Source: Methanobacteriota archaeon (GTDB lineage Archaea > Thermoplasmatota > Thermoplasmata > RBG-16-68-12 > JAJISG01). From it: 39,456 bases of DNA. The translations under genes were made by a program, and so were the position numbers. Under the pieces are notes generated by a model. It was not told where the DNA came from, ran no database searches, and worked only from the letters and a program-made list of their open reading frames with translations. Shown in pieces: positions 6,789-14,627 of this stretch. The stretch's first letter is position 1; every line of letters starts with the position of its first letter. The stretch covers positions 1-39,456 of the forward strand of contig JAUVFR010000010.1 in the NCBI GenBank assembly GCA_030594205.1. Reading direction: 5' to 3'.

Positions 6789-9181
6789 CGGACTTCTCGG
6801 TCATCGGCAAGCCGCGGGGCCGGGTGGACGGACCGGCGAAGGTGACCGGACAGGCCCAATTCGCGGACGACCTCCATCTCCCCGGGATGCTCTTCGCGAA
6901 GCTCCTTCGCAGTCCTGTGCCCCACGGTCGCATCAAGGCGCTGGACACCTCTCGAGCGGAAGCACTCTCAGGCGTCGTCGCGGTCCTGACGGGCAAGGAC
7001 CTTCCGGAGAAGTACGGCATCCTCCCGGTCAGTCAGGACGAGGAGGCCCTGTGTACGGAGAAGGTCCGGTATGTGGGGGACCCCATCGCCGCCGTGGCCG
7101 CCGTGGACGAGGACACGGCGGAGCGGGCGACGGAGCTCATTGCGTTGGAGCTCGAGGAATTGCCCTCGTACATGACCATCGAGGAGGCCCTGGAGAAAGA
7201 GGGGGAGCCCATCGAAACCCTCCGCTTCGGGCCCAACGTCCACAAGGCCGTTTCGTTGGAGTTCGGTGACGTGGAGTCGGCCTTTGCCAAGGCCGATCAC
7301 ACGCGGGAGGACCTCTTCTTCTACGAAGGGTCCACCCACCTCCCCATGGAGCAACACGCCGCGGTGGCGCGGTGGGAACCCGAGGGCAAGGTCACCCTCT
7401 GGTCGTCCACCCAGACTCCCCACTACGTGCATCGGGCCCTGGCCAAGGTGCTAGGCTTACCCATGAACCGCATCCGGGTCATCGCTACCCCGGTGGGCGG
7501 GGGGTTCGGAGGCAAGAGCGACCCGTTCAACCACGAGATCGTTGTGGCGAAGCTCGCGATAGTGACGGGGAAGCCGGTGAAGCTCACCCTCACCCGAGAG
7601 GAGGTCTTCTACGCCCACCGTGGCCGTCACCCGACCCTCATGTGGGTGAAGACGGGGGTCAGGAAGGACGGTGCCATCACCGCCATGCACTTTCGATCCT
7701 TCCTCGACGGGGGAGCCTATGGCAGCTATGGCGTCGTGAGCACGTACTACACCGGCGCCCTGCAGACCACGACCTACAAGATTCCCGCCTACAAGTTTGA
7801 GGGGACGCGGGTCTATACGAACAAACCGCCCTGCGGCCCGAAGCGGGGCCATGGCACCCCCCAGCCTCGTTTCGCCATCGAGGTCCACTTCGAACATCTG
7901 GCGCGGGAGCTGGGCATGGATCCCATCGACTTCCGGTTGAAGAACCTCGTGGAGCCTTTCACCTATACCGCCAACTGGCTCCGCATCACGAGTTGCGGGC
8001 TTCGGGAGTGCGTGGAGAAGGTGCTGGAGGCCTCCGGTTTCCGGGACAAGAGAGGCAAACTGCCCGAAGGCCGTGGCGTCGGCTTTGGCCTGAGCGCCTA
8101 CATGAGCGGAGCCAGCCTCCCTGTCTACTGGAACGACATGCCTCACTCGGAAGTCCAGCTGAAGGTGGATCGGAGCGGAACCGTCGCGCTGTTCTCCGGG
8201 GCTATCGACATCGGCCAGGGCTCGGACCAGGTCCTGGCGGCCACGACGGCGGAAGTCCTGGGGCTGGAGCCGGAGGATATCCATCTCATCACGGCGGACA
8301 CCGACCTCACCCCCATTGACCTGGGCAGTTACAGCAGCCGCGTCACCTTCATGGCGGGCAACGCCGCCATCCAGGCGGCGGAGAGGCTGCGAGACCAGAT
8401 CGCCGAGGCGATGGCCGCCAAGCTCGATGTCCCCACCGATCGCGTCGCCTTTCGCAACGGTCGTGTCATGGACGCCCAGCGACCGGAAGGGGGCGTGTCT
8501 TGGGAGGAGGCGTGCGCGGTCGCGGAGGCGGCCCAGGGGAACCTCATGTCTAGGGGCGCGTACAAGCCGCCGGAGCTGTCGGGACCCTACAAGGGATCCG
8601 GCGTGGGTCCGTCGCCCGCCTACAGCTACTCCGCGTGCGTGGCCGAGGTGACCGCCGACCCGGAATCCGGGGTCGTGGAGGTGGACAAGGTGTGGATCGC
8701 CCACGATGTCGGTCGGTCCCTGAATCCCACTCTCGTCCACGGCCAAGTCGAAGGAAGTGTCTACATGGGCCTCGGGGAGGTGCTCTTGGAGGAGCAGGTC
8801 TTCCGCCATGGGCTCCACAAGATCCCCTCCATGCTGGAATACAAAAGCCCCACCACGAAGGACATGCCGCCCATCGAGACCATCCTCGTGGAAACGGTGG
8901 ACCCCGAGGGGCCGTTCGGGGCCAAGGAGTGCGGCCAGGGTCCGCTTCTCCCCGTCATCCCCGCCGTGGCGAACGCCGTGGAGGACGCCATTGGTGCCCG
9001 TTTCCATGAGATTCCCATCACCCCGGAGAAGGTCCTGAGTGCGATGGACAAGGCCGCCCGGGGAGAGGAGCCCCTCATCGGCCCGACGAGTCTGCCGGAC
9101 TACCACCTCGGGGAGGTCCTCCGAGTGGACCCGCCGGACGGGAAGAAGGTCGAACTCTTTCCGATGCACGAGGAAACCTGA
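6785..9181 (+). CDS. hcrA: Molybdopterin-binding large subunit (4-hydroxybenzoyl-CoA reductase alpha-like)
   Basis: A 798-residue catalytic subunit of the xanthine oxidase family. The N-terminal a/b hammerhead domain starts GKPRGRVDGPAKVTGQAQFADDL. The molybdopterin motif VGGGFGGKSD lies near residue 240, and NKPPCGPKRGHGTPQPRFAIE matches the substrate/cofactor loop of aldehyde-oxidase and Hcr-type enzymes. It is not the AYRCSFR loop of aerobic CO dehydrogenase. The C-terminal active-site loop reads GAKECGQGP: where relatives usually have Glu after Gly, residue 718 is Gln, with Glu715 three residues before. The true start is the ATG at 6785, inside the stop of the upstream gene; the longer open frame from 6413 is out-of-phase overlap with that gene. 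Its stop overlaps the next start (TGATG). The likely role is reductive removal of a phenolic hydroxyl from an aromatic CoA thioester, or hydroxylation of a related substrate. Confidence 0.85.
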   Translation: MTDFSVIGKPRGRVDGPAKVTGQAQFADDLHLPGMLFAKLLRSPVPHGRIKALDTSRAEALSGVVAVLTGKDLPEKYGILPVSQDEEALCTEKVRYVGDPIAAVAAVDEDTAERATELIALELEELPSYMTIEEALEKEGEPIETLRFGPNVHKAVSLEFGDVESAFAKADHTREDLFFYEGSTHLPMEQHAAVARWEPEGKVTLWSSTQTPHYVHRALAKVLGLPMNRIRVIATPVGGGFGGKSDPFNHEIVVAKLAIVTGKPVKLTLTREEVFYAHRGRHPTLMWVKTGVRKDGAITAMHFRSFLDGGAYGSYGVVSTYYTGALQTTTYKIPAYKFEGTRVYTNKPPCGPKRGHGTPQPRFAIEVHFEHLARELGMDPIDFRLKNLVEPFTYTANWLRITSCGLRECVEKVLEASGFRDKRGKLPEGRGVGFGLSAYMSGASLPVYWNDMPHSEVQLKVDRSGTVALFSGAIDIGQGSDQVLAATTAEVLGLEPEDIHLITADTDLTPIDLGSYSSRVTFMAGNAAIQAAERLRDQIAEAMAAKLDVPTDRVAFRNGRVMDAQRPEGGVSWEEACAVAEAAQGNLMSRGAYKPPELSGPYKGSGVGPSPAYSYSACVAEVTADPESGVVEVDKVWIAHDVGRSLNPTLVHGQVEGSVYMGLGEVLLEEQVFRHGLHKIPSMLEYKSPTTKDMPPIETILVETVDPEGPFGAKECGQGPLLPVIPAVANAVEDAIGARFHEIPITPEKVLSAMDKAARGEEPLIGPTSLPDYHLGEVLRVDPPDGKKVELFPMHEET

Positions 9182-10197
9182 TGCTCCGCCTCCCGCCCTT
9201 CGCGTACGTCGCGCCCAGCTCGGTGGAAGAGGTCGTAGAGGCCCTCCACACACACGGACCGGACGCGATGATCGTGGCTGGGGGGACAGACCTTTACCCC
9301 AACATGAAACGGCGGCAGTTCGAGCCCAAGGTCCTGGTTGGGCTCGCGAACGTACCCGAGCTCCGCGCGATCAGGGGGACGCCCGAGGCGGGATTGACCG
9401 TCGGGGCAGGGGCCACTCTCAGGGAGGTCAGTGCCCACCCGGTCATCCAGGAGCACTATTACGCGGTCGCCAAGGCGGCGGGCCTCGTCTCCACGACCCC
9501 CCTCCGAAACATGGGGACCATCGGCGGCAACTTGTGCGTCGACCCCCGATGCAACTACTACGACATGCCCTTCCCGTGGCGGAAGGCCGTCGGCTTCTGT
9601 ATGAAGAAGGATGGAGACATCTGCCTGGTGGCCCCTGGGAGCCCCCGCTGCTGGGCCCTCTCCTCCTCGGACATCGCCCCCGTCTCCCTCGCCTTGGAGG
9701 CCAAGCTGCGGCTCATCGGCCCGCAAGGGACCCGCGCACTGGAGGCGAACGACTTCTACCGGGATGACGGAATCGAGTACCTCACGAAGGAGAGGGACGA
9801 GATCCTCACCGAGATTCAGCTCCCACCCGCAAAGGGACTCCGGACGACGTACTGGAAGCTGCGTCGACGGGGTTCCTTCGACTTCCCCATTCTCGGCGTG
9901 GCCGCGGCCTTGACGATGGACGATGGCACGGTCACGCGGGCCCGCCTCGCCCTGGGGGCCGTCGCGTCCCGGCCCGAGGAGGTCGTGGAGGCGCGGGAGT
10001 TCTTGGAGGGCAAGGAGCCCACCGAGGCCGATGTCCACGCGGTCGCAGAGGCCGCCTTTGAACTCGCGAAACCCCTGGACAACGCAGATGGCCACTTCTA
10101 CTGGCGGAAGCGCATGGTGCGACCTTACGTACAGGGAGCCCTGAAGGAGCTCCTGCGCATGGGACCGCCGGAGTCGTGGCCCCGGGAGTACAACTAG
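9181..10197 (+). CDS. hcrB: FAD subunit with extra [4Fe-4S] insert (4-hydroxybenzoyl-CoA reductase beta-like)
   Basis: A 338-residue FAD-binding subunit of the CoxM/HcrB family. The FAD motifs are AGGTDL (residues 33-38) and TPLRNMGTIGGNL (106-118). Between them and the C-terminal domain lies an insert with Cys124-x15-Cys140-x7-Cys148-x8-Cys157. This spacing matches the four ligands of the additional [4Fe-4S] cluster described in 4-hydroxybenzoyl-CoA reductase, and is absent from CO dehydrogenase and xanthine dehydrogenase FAD subunits. The insert is thought to let the enzyme run as a reductase with ferredoxin. The gene overlaps the large subunit by 1 nt. Its TAG stop lies within a CTAG palindrome that also gives the stop of the convergent eS1 gene. 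Confidence 0.85.
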   Translation: MLRLPPFAYVAPSSVEEVVEALHTHGPDAMIVAGGTDLYPNMKRRQFEPKVLVGLANVPELRAIRGTPEAGLTVGAGATLREVSAHPVIQEHYYAVAKAAGLVSTTPLRNMGTIGGNLCVDPRCNYYDMPFPWRKAVGFCMKKDGDICLVAPGSPRCWALSSSDIAPVSLALEAKLRLIGPQGTRALEANDFYRDDGIEYLTKERDEILTEIQLPPAKGLRTTYWKLRRRGSFDFPILGVAAALTMDDGTVTRARLALGAVASRPEEVVEAREFLEGKEPTEADVHAVAEAAFELAKPLDNADGHFYWRKRMVRPYVQGALKELLRMGPPESWPREYN

Positions 10198-10919
10198 GAC
10201 GCGGGAGTCGGCTGCTCGATCTCCGGTTCCTCTGCCGGAGGCTCCTCGGGCGGAGGCTCCTCGGGCGGAGGCTCCTCGGGCGGCTCCTCCTCAGGGGATT
10301 CGGCCGCCTCTGCCTCGGGCGTCTCGACGGCCGAGCTGCGAAGGAGTTCGCTCTTCCGAATCTCCACCCGGAAGATGGGCTGGATGGCCTTGCAGGCCGT
10401 GGAGATCTCCTTCGCCAGGTCACCGATGATCATGGCCTGCACGAAGTCCGCGAGGGCCATCTTCACCGCCTTCTCGTACACCACGCGGTGCATCACCTTC
10501 CGGATTGCCGCCTGCTTCGAGTTCTGGATTCGACGGTCCGTAATGGCCATGGGCTTGACTCGAAGGACGGCCCCGTCCTTCGTCTTCACGTCGAAGGTGC
10601 CGTCGATGCGCGAACGTTTTCGCCGGGTCAGGCGGCGAATGTAGTCCGAGGTCATGTCGTGGCCCACGTAGCGGGTGTTCACGTCGCTCCCATGAATCCC
10701 CTCGACGCGGAACTGAACCTTGATGTGCATCTTCCCGAAGTCTCCGGTGAGGTCGTGGACCGTCACCTCGATGACTCGGTCGCGAATCTTCTCATCGTCC
10801 TCCGCGGGGGTCTCCCCGAGGACGGCCCGGTTGAACATCTGGGGGGCGTGAAGGGTGTACCAGCTCTTCGCCTTCCAACGGTCCTTGACCCGCTTGGCAA
10901 CCCGATCGCGCTTGGCCAT
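10194..10919 (-). CDS. rps3ae: 30S ribosomal protein eS1 (S3Ae)
   Basis: A 241-residue small-subunit ribosomal protein of the archaeal/eukaryotic eS1 family. Conserved features are KRVKDRWKAKSWYTLHAP at the N-terminus, VHDLTGDFGKMHIKVQFRV, and KPMAITDRRIQNSKQAAIR. Residues up to about 200 form the family domain. The last roughly 45 residues are an unusual acidic, proline-rich tail made of EEPPPEEPPP-like repeats, encoded by three exact 15-bp repeats. A TATA box at 10944-10955 lies about 25-35 nt before the ATG, giving a short or absent leader. The gene stands alone, convergent with the Hcr operon and sharing its terminal CTAG. Confidence 0.95.
   Translation of the reverse strand: MAKRDRVAKRVKDRWKAKSWYTLHAPQMFNRAVLGETPAEDDEKIRDRVIEVTVHDLTGDFGKMHIKVQFRVEGIHGSDVNTRYVGHDMTSDYIRRLTRRKRSRIDGTFDVKTKDGAVLRVKPMAITDRRIQNSKQAAIRKVMHRVVYEKAVKMALADFVQAMIIGDLAKEISTACKAIQPIFRVEIRKSELLRSSAVETPEAEAAESPEEEPPEEPPPEEPPPEEPPAEEPEIEQPTPAS
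10236..10280 (+). repeat. Three 15-bp tandem repeats in the eS1 tail
   Basis: Three perfect copies of CGGAGGCTCCTCGGG (10236-10250, 10251-10265, 10266-10280) encode the Pro-Glu repeats of the eS1 tail. Such perfect in-frame repeats expand and contract easily. Confidence 0.9.
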
Positions 10920-10943
10920 AAGAGGCCGTTCTAGGGTACCCGG

Positions 10944-10955
10944 TTATTTATAAAT
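10944..10955 (-). promoter_or_regulatory. TATA box of the eS1 gene
   Basis: Minus-strand ATTTATAAATAA lies 25-36 nt before the ATG at 10919. The core TTTATAAA is self-complementary, so it might also serve the plus-strand small membrane protein at 11006, though that spacing is long. Confidence 0.6.
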
Positions 10956-11005
10956 GGTGACCCAGCACGCCGCCAACCCGGAGTCTCAAGTAGCGTCCCC
11001 CGCGT

Positions 11006-11275
11006 ATGTCATCATTGTCCGCCCGTTGGATCTGGTGGGAAACGATCGCCCTGTTGCTAGCCCTCATCCTCATCGAAATGGGACTCGTTCTCCTGGAGCT
11101 GCGAACGGCCATCGTCCAAGACTGGTTTGTGACATTGGCCCCCCTCCTCTGGATTAACGCATCCATTCTGGTCTTGTTCGTCTTCTTCCGACAGCTGGGA
11201 AGCACGGAGGTCGGTTCGCTGGGCCCTGGTTTAGCCCTTTCCGGGTCTCCAGGCCGCGAGCGCGCCCAGCCGTAA
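11006..11275 (+). CDS. Small two-span membrane protein
   Basis: An 89-residue protein with two hydrophobic segments, WWETIALLLALILIEMGLVL (about 10-29) and FVTLAPLLWINASILVLFVFF (about 41-61), then a polar Gly/Ser-rich tail. It has no family that I recognise. It lies between the eS1 promoter and the cupredoxin gene and has no clear Shine-Dalgarno sequence before the ATG. The strong membrane pattern in this frame supports a real gene, but the tail is low in conservation-like features. It may be an accessory to the copper cluster that follows. Confidence 0.5.
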   Translation: MSSLSARWIWWETIALLLALILIEMGLVLLELRTAIVQDWFVTLAPLLWINASILVLFVFFRQLGSTEVGSLGPGLALSGSPGRERAQP

Positions 11276-11330
11276 CCGGACGACCCACACGTTCTTATTT
11301 GGGGCCCTCTTCGGCTCGAATGGTGTTCAC

Positions 11331-11882
11331 GTGAAGAAAGGATATCTCGCCTTTGTCCTTCTCGCCACACTGGTCATGGCCTCGATTTCGCTGTGGGCGG
11401 TTCCCGCCCCAGGGGTCCGCGGCCAGGTCACACTGACCATTACGATGGCGGACGCCCTGACCTTTTCGCCAAATACCTTCTCTGCAGCACCCGGGGAATC
11501 GGTCAGCCTGACCATCATTAACGCGGGGGCTTTGCCCCACACCTTCACCCTGTTCGGCGAGGCGGACGCCTCCGTCCCAGTGTCCGATAACAGTGCCCTC
11601 CAGACGTATTACAATGACAACACGCCCCTCGTGGACGTGAGCCTCGACGGGGGGATACAGGACTCCGTCACCTTCACCGCTCCGACGGCAGAGGGGATCT
11701 ACACCATCGTGTGCATCGTTCCGGGCCATTCGGTGGGAGGCATGCATGGTCTGATGACGGTCACCTCCGCCCCGGACGCCGAACCGGCCCCCATCGATCC
11801 CCTCCTCATCGGCGTCGTGATCGCCGTCGTCGTCATTGTCATCGCCGTCGCGGCCGTGTTCATCCTCCGCCGAAGGAGCTAG
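11331..11882 (+). CDS. Membrane-anchored cupredoxin (plastocyanin/azurin-like)
   Basis: A 183-residue blue-copper protein on the outer face of the membrane. A signal segment (YLAFVLLATLVMASISLWAV) is followed by a cupredoxin domain with the expected type-1 copper ligands His70 (in ALPHTF), Cys128, His133 and Met138 (VCIVPGHSVGGM). A C-terminal helix (about 156-179, LLIGVVIAVVVIVIAVAAV) followed by RRRS anchors it. Such proteins carry electrons to heme-copper oxidases or deliver copper. The start is GTG at 11331, preceded by a TATA-like TTCTTATTT at 11292-11300. The following CtaG-like gene is in the same frame, separated only by this gene's TAG stop, which fits a shared copper/oxidase role. 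Confidence 0.85.
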   Translation: MKKGYLAFVLLATLVMASISLWAVPAPGVRGQVTLTITMADALTFSPNTFSAAPGESVSLTIINAGALPHTFTLFGEADASVPVSDNSALQTYYNDNTPLVDVSLDGGIQDSVTFTAPTAEGIYTIVCIVPGHSVGGMHGLMTVTSAPDAEPAPIDPLLIGVVIAVVVIVIAVAAVFILRRRS

Positions 11883-11945
11883 GTCTTCCCAGGGGCCGAT
11901 GGCACGGGCTCGAAGCGTCGGCAGACCCGACCGGAACGAGCGGGG

Positions 11946-13355
11946 CTGAGTCCCGCGTGGATCACCTTCCTCCTGACGTTCCTGACCTTCGCGTTTGCGG
12001 TCGGACTGATCGTCCTGTTTGGCGTGAACCTCCCCTTTGTCCTCAGCGAGGGAACTTTTGGGGAGGTCAGAATCCGAGTAGGTCCCCCTGGCTCGTCGTT
12101 CCTCCTTGAGACCTTCGTCCTCGTCCTCATCACCCCGGTCCTCGCGATCGAGGCCATCCCCATCGCGCTTCTCCTGCACGTCCTCGCCATCTCCGTCCTC
12201 TACGCCCTCGTACTGGAGCGAGTGCTTCGGGCCGGGAGGACCGCCCGATTCGCCGCCCTCATTGGCCTCGCGTTTGCCTTGACGGCGCCCTTCCCCGGGC
12301 TCTATCCATACCCCAACCCCGTCCCCTCCATCATCACCCTGGTCCCCGGATCCATGATCCCCGTCGTCTCCTTCTTCGCGTCTCCCCTGGTTCGGTACGG
12401 GTTCATCCTCGCCGCCTACGGGCTTCCGATTGTCGTCCTGATCCTGGTCCGGGAGCGCTCGCAGACACCGCGTAGGGCCCTAAGGAGACCGAGTCCGCTC
12501 CCCGCCTACCTCCTGCCGTCCTTGATGCTTGCCGGCCTATTCCTCGTGGTGGGCGGGACGGACACGCTGAAGGTCATCGGCCTCATCTGGAACTGGGCGC
12601 TCATGGTGACGGCCCTGCTTGTTTGGAGTCTGTACTATCGTCCCGCGTTGTCCTCCCTGCGGGTTCCCAGTGATCCGTCGGCCTTCGAGCGTCGTCTGAC
12701 TGCTTGGCGGCGCCCGCTCCTCGCCTTTGGCATCCTCACGATCGTCCTCCTTCTCCTCACGAGCCTTCCCCAGGTAGATGCGTTCGTGGAAGCCAGCGCC
12801 CTCGGACATCACGCCCAGCACGTGGCGCTCCTCTTTCTCGGTCTGCTCCTGGGCAGCCTGGTCCTCCAGCAAGCCCGCGCCCATCGTCGCGACAAGAACT
12901 GGACGGGGGAGGTGGCCCGGTTCATCTACGCCAGCAACGTCCTGCTCAACCCACGAGGGGCCGTGGGGATGACCTTCGCCGTGGCCGCGGTGGCCTTCTG
13001 GCACATCCCGTTCTTTTGGGACCTGGCCCTCATGAACGACCTCGTCCACGTGATGGAGCACTCCTTCCTGATCGCGGCGGGGAGTGCCGTGGCCTTCAGT
13101 CTCGGCCTCATGGGGCCAGGGGGAAAATACGCCTTCTTCGTTGGAGGGACGTTGGGGATGAGCCTCCTGGCCCTCACCCTGTGGTTCACGGCCGTTCCCG
13201 TCTACGCGACCTACCCGATGAGGGAGCTCTCCGTTCTGGGCATGGTCCACTTCGTCGTGGGTGCGCACCTGATGACCGTCGCCATCGGAATCACCGCGAC
13301 CGCCGTGCTGCGGATGAATCGCGGAGTCGGACCCGCGCCGAAGCCGCCCCCATGA
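11946..13355 (+). CDS. CtaG/DUF1404-like polytopic membrane protein
   Basis: A multi-span membrane protein of about 469 residues (443 from the first conventional start, GTG 12024). The C-terminal half has the CtaG/DUF1404-type motif: HHAQHVALLFLGLLLG, then AFWHIPFFWDLALMNDLVH and VMEHSFLIAAG, with histidines in membrane-facing positions. CtaG helps insert copper into cytochrome oxidase. The GTG at 12024 would cut off a strong in-frame membrane helix (AWITFLLTFLTFAFAVGLIV) encoded at 11958-12017. The only candidate start before that helix is CTG at 11946; alternatively the ATG at 11899 in another frame is joined by a missing or extra base. Its stop overlaps the ATG of the broken paralog by ATGA. 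Start position is uncertain. Confidence 0.7.
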   Translation: MSPAWITFLLTFLTFAFAVGLIVLFGVNLPFVLSEGTFGEVRIRVGPPGSSFLLETFVLVLITPVLAIEAIPIALLLHVLAISVLYALVLERVLRAGRTARFAALIGLAFALTAPFPGLYPYPNPVPSIITLVPGSMIPVVSFFASPLVRYGFILAAYGLPIVVLILVRERSQTPRRALRRPSPLPAYLLPSLMLAGLFLVVGGTDTLKVIGLIWNWALMVTALLVWSLYYRPALSSLRVPSDPSAFERRLTAWRRPLLAFGILTIVLLLLTSLPQVDAFVEASALGHHAQHVALLFLGLLLGSLVLQQARAHRRDKNWTGEVARFIYASNVLLNPRGAVGMTFAVAAVAFWHIPFFWDLALMNDLVHVMEHSFLIAAGSAVAFSLGLMGPGGKYAFFVGGTLGMSLLALTLWFTAVPVYATYPMRELSVLGMVHFVVGAHLMTVAIGITATAVLRMNRGVGPAPKPPP

Positions 13356-13990
13356 GATGTCAACGTGGAACGGTCGTACGGTTGCTGGGTCGCGTTGCTG
13401 GACTCGTGGCCGCTCTCCAGCCGCAATCCTTCTTCCCCCCTCGACCGACTCCTGGAGAGCCACGAGGGCCTTCACCATCTGCAGCATGGCCTCACCTTCG
13501 TCCTCGGTATCGGGGCCTGTGGTGGGCCACGTATCAGCTCGTGGCCATGACGGCGGTCCGAGGGTCCGGACAGGCCCAGGCGCTCGCCCGCGACCTCCTG
13601 ATTGTGAGTCGCCAGGCCACCCCGGACGGCTACGTGTCCCTCGGGGTGGCGGCCGGTTTCCTCATCGTCTGGCACATCCCGTTCTTCTTCAACCTCGCCG
13701 TGTTGGACGATACGTTCCACATCCTCGAGCACCTCTCCTTCATCATCGCGGGCGGTGGGGTCGGGTTCGGTCTCCCCCTGATGAGCAAGTGGACCCGTCT
13801 CGGTGGCCGTCCTCATCGCGGTGTTCTCGGGTCTCTTCCTCTCCGTCATCCTGGTAGTCTTCGAGCTGCACGTTTACGAGGTATGTCCCCCGGAACACGA
13901 GGTCACCTTGGCGTCGCGATGATCTACGCGATGATGCCGCTGATGCTCTATGCGGTCCGCCGCTTCCTGGTGGAACAAGTGAGTGAGGGG
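13352..13990 (+). pseudogene. Broken second CtaG/DUF1404-like gene
   Basis: A paralog of the preceding gene, readable only by moving between two frames. From the ATG at 13352 (overlapping the upstream stop) the pieces are: RLLGRVAGLVAALQPQSFFP; then about 13435-13515 LLESHEGLHHLQHGLTFVLG in another frame; then about 13520-13795 back in the first frame with FLIVWHIPFFFNLAVLDDTF and HILEHLSFIIAGG; then 13797-13910 VSVAVLIAVFSGLFLSVILV in the second frame; then MIYAMMPLMLYAVRRFLVE in the first. At least four shifts are needed, in order. The motif WHIPFF..L...D..H..EH matches its neighbour. Either this is a decaying duplicate or the region has clustered indel errors. The end is approximate. Confidence 0.65.
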
Positions 13991-14057
13991 GTCGTCGGAT
14001 CCCTCGGGTCGCACCGCGACCAAAATCCCCTTAAGCCAGGAGGAACTGATTGCGTCT

Positions 14058-14624
14058 GTGAGACGGGAAGGAGTCCTCGCACTGTTCATCGTGACTTCCT
14101 TCCTCCTCCTACCTGAGGCGATCGCGCACGGTCCCGCGGGGGAGTCGACGCACTTGGAGGGGTCCCTCAGCCTCGCACCAATCGGGACTGCGGGCAGTAC
14201 CTCTCTTCTCGCCCTCTCCAGTTTGGGAGAGGTGGAGGCAGGGGACGAGCTTCGCTATTTTTGGGAGGTCAATGAGGGCCAGGGGCCCGGCGTACGCTTC
14301 GATCTCCTGCAGGAGATGCCCGGTTCGACTGCGGAGCTTGTTTACAGCGCGACCGCCGCCACGGAGACCGAGACCTGGGTAATCCCGGCACCTGCAGAGT
14401 ATACGGCCTCCTGGGAGAACCCGAACAGCGAGGCGGTTACCCTCTCCTACATCTTCGCGGTACTCCCGCCGATAGGCACGCCCGTGGCATTCGATTGGCC
14501 CCTCTACGTTGGACTCGGCCTGGCCGGTGTGGTTTTTGCCGTTCTCTTCTTCTGGAGGGGCCGACGAAAGAAACCGGCCGGACGCACGCCGTCGGTTGAG
14601 GAGACCGGTTCGCGGGAGAAGTAG
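14058..14624 (+). CDS. Signal-peptide protein with C-terminal membrane anchor
   Basis: A 188-residue protein. An N-terminal signal segment (GVLALFIVTSFLLLPEAIAHG) precedes a beta-rich extracellular domain of about 130 residues (for example VEAGDELRYFWEVNEGQGPG and WENPNSEAVTLSYIF), then a C-terminal span (WPLYVGLGLAGVVFAVLFFW) and a basic tail RGRRKKPAG. The domain pattern recalls GOLD/emp24-like beta sandwiches, which I cannot confirm. The GTG at 14058 is preferred over the GTG at 13983 because it directly precedes the signal segment and is preceded by GGAGG at about 14039-14043. It is the last gene of the cupredoxin/CtaG run and converges on a glycosyltransferase gene with a 3-nt gap. Confidence 0.7.
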   Translation: MRREGVLALFIVTSFLLLPEAIAHGPAGESTHLEGSLSLAPIGTAGSTSLLALSSLGEVEAGDELRYFWEVNEGQGPGVRFDLLQEMPGSTAELVYSATAATETETWVIPAPAEYTASWENPNSEAVTLSYIFAVLPPIGTPVAFDWPLYVGLGLAGVVFAVLFFWRGRRKKPAGRTPSVEETGSREK

Positions 14625-14627
14625 TCC

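Noticed and set aside
6785-9181. Aerobic CO dehydrogenase large subunit (CoxL)
   Set aside because: The form I active-site loop AYRCSFR is absent, and the FAD subunit carries the Hcr-type four-Cys insert.
7457-9253. 598-codon open frame on the minus strand
   Set aside because: It lies antisense to hcrA/hcrB, has His/Arg/Gly-biased composition and no family motifs; long antisense frames are common at high GC.
11880-11882. TAG as a pyrrolysine codon joining cupredoxin and CtaG-like protein
   Set aside because: TAG is the plain stop of several genes here (eS1, hcrB, ttuA) and no pyl genes are seen; kept only as one option in a finding.
12537-13487. 316-codon minus-strand frame
   Set aside because: Antisense to the CtaG-like gene; Gly/Arg/His-rich with no motif or hydrophobic pattern.
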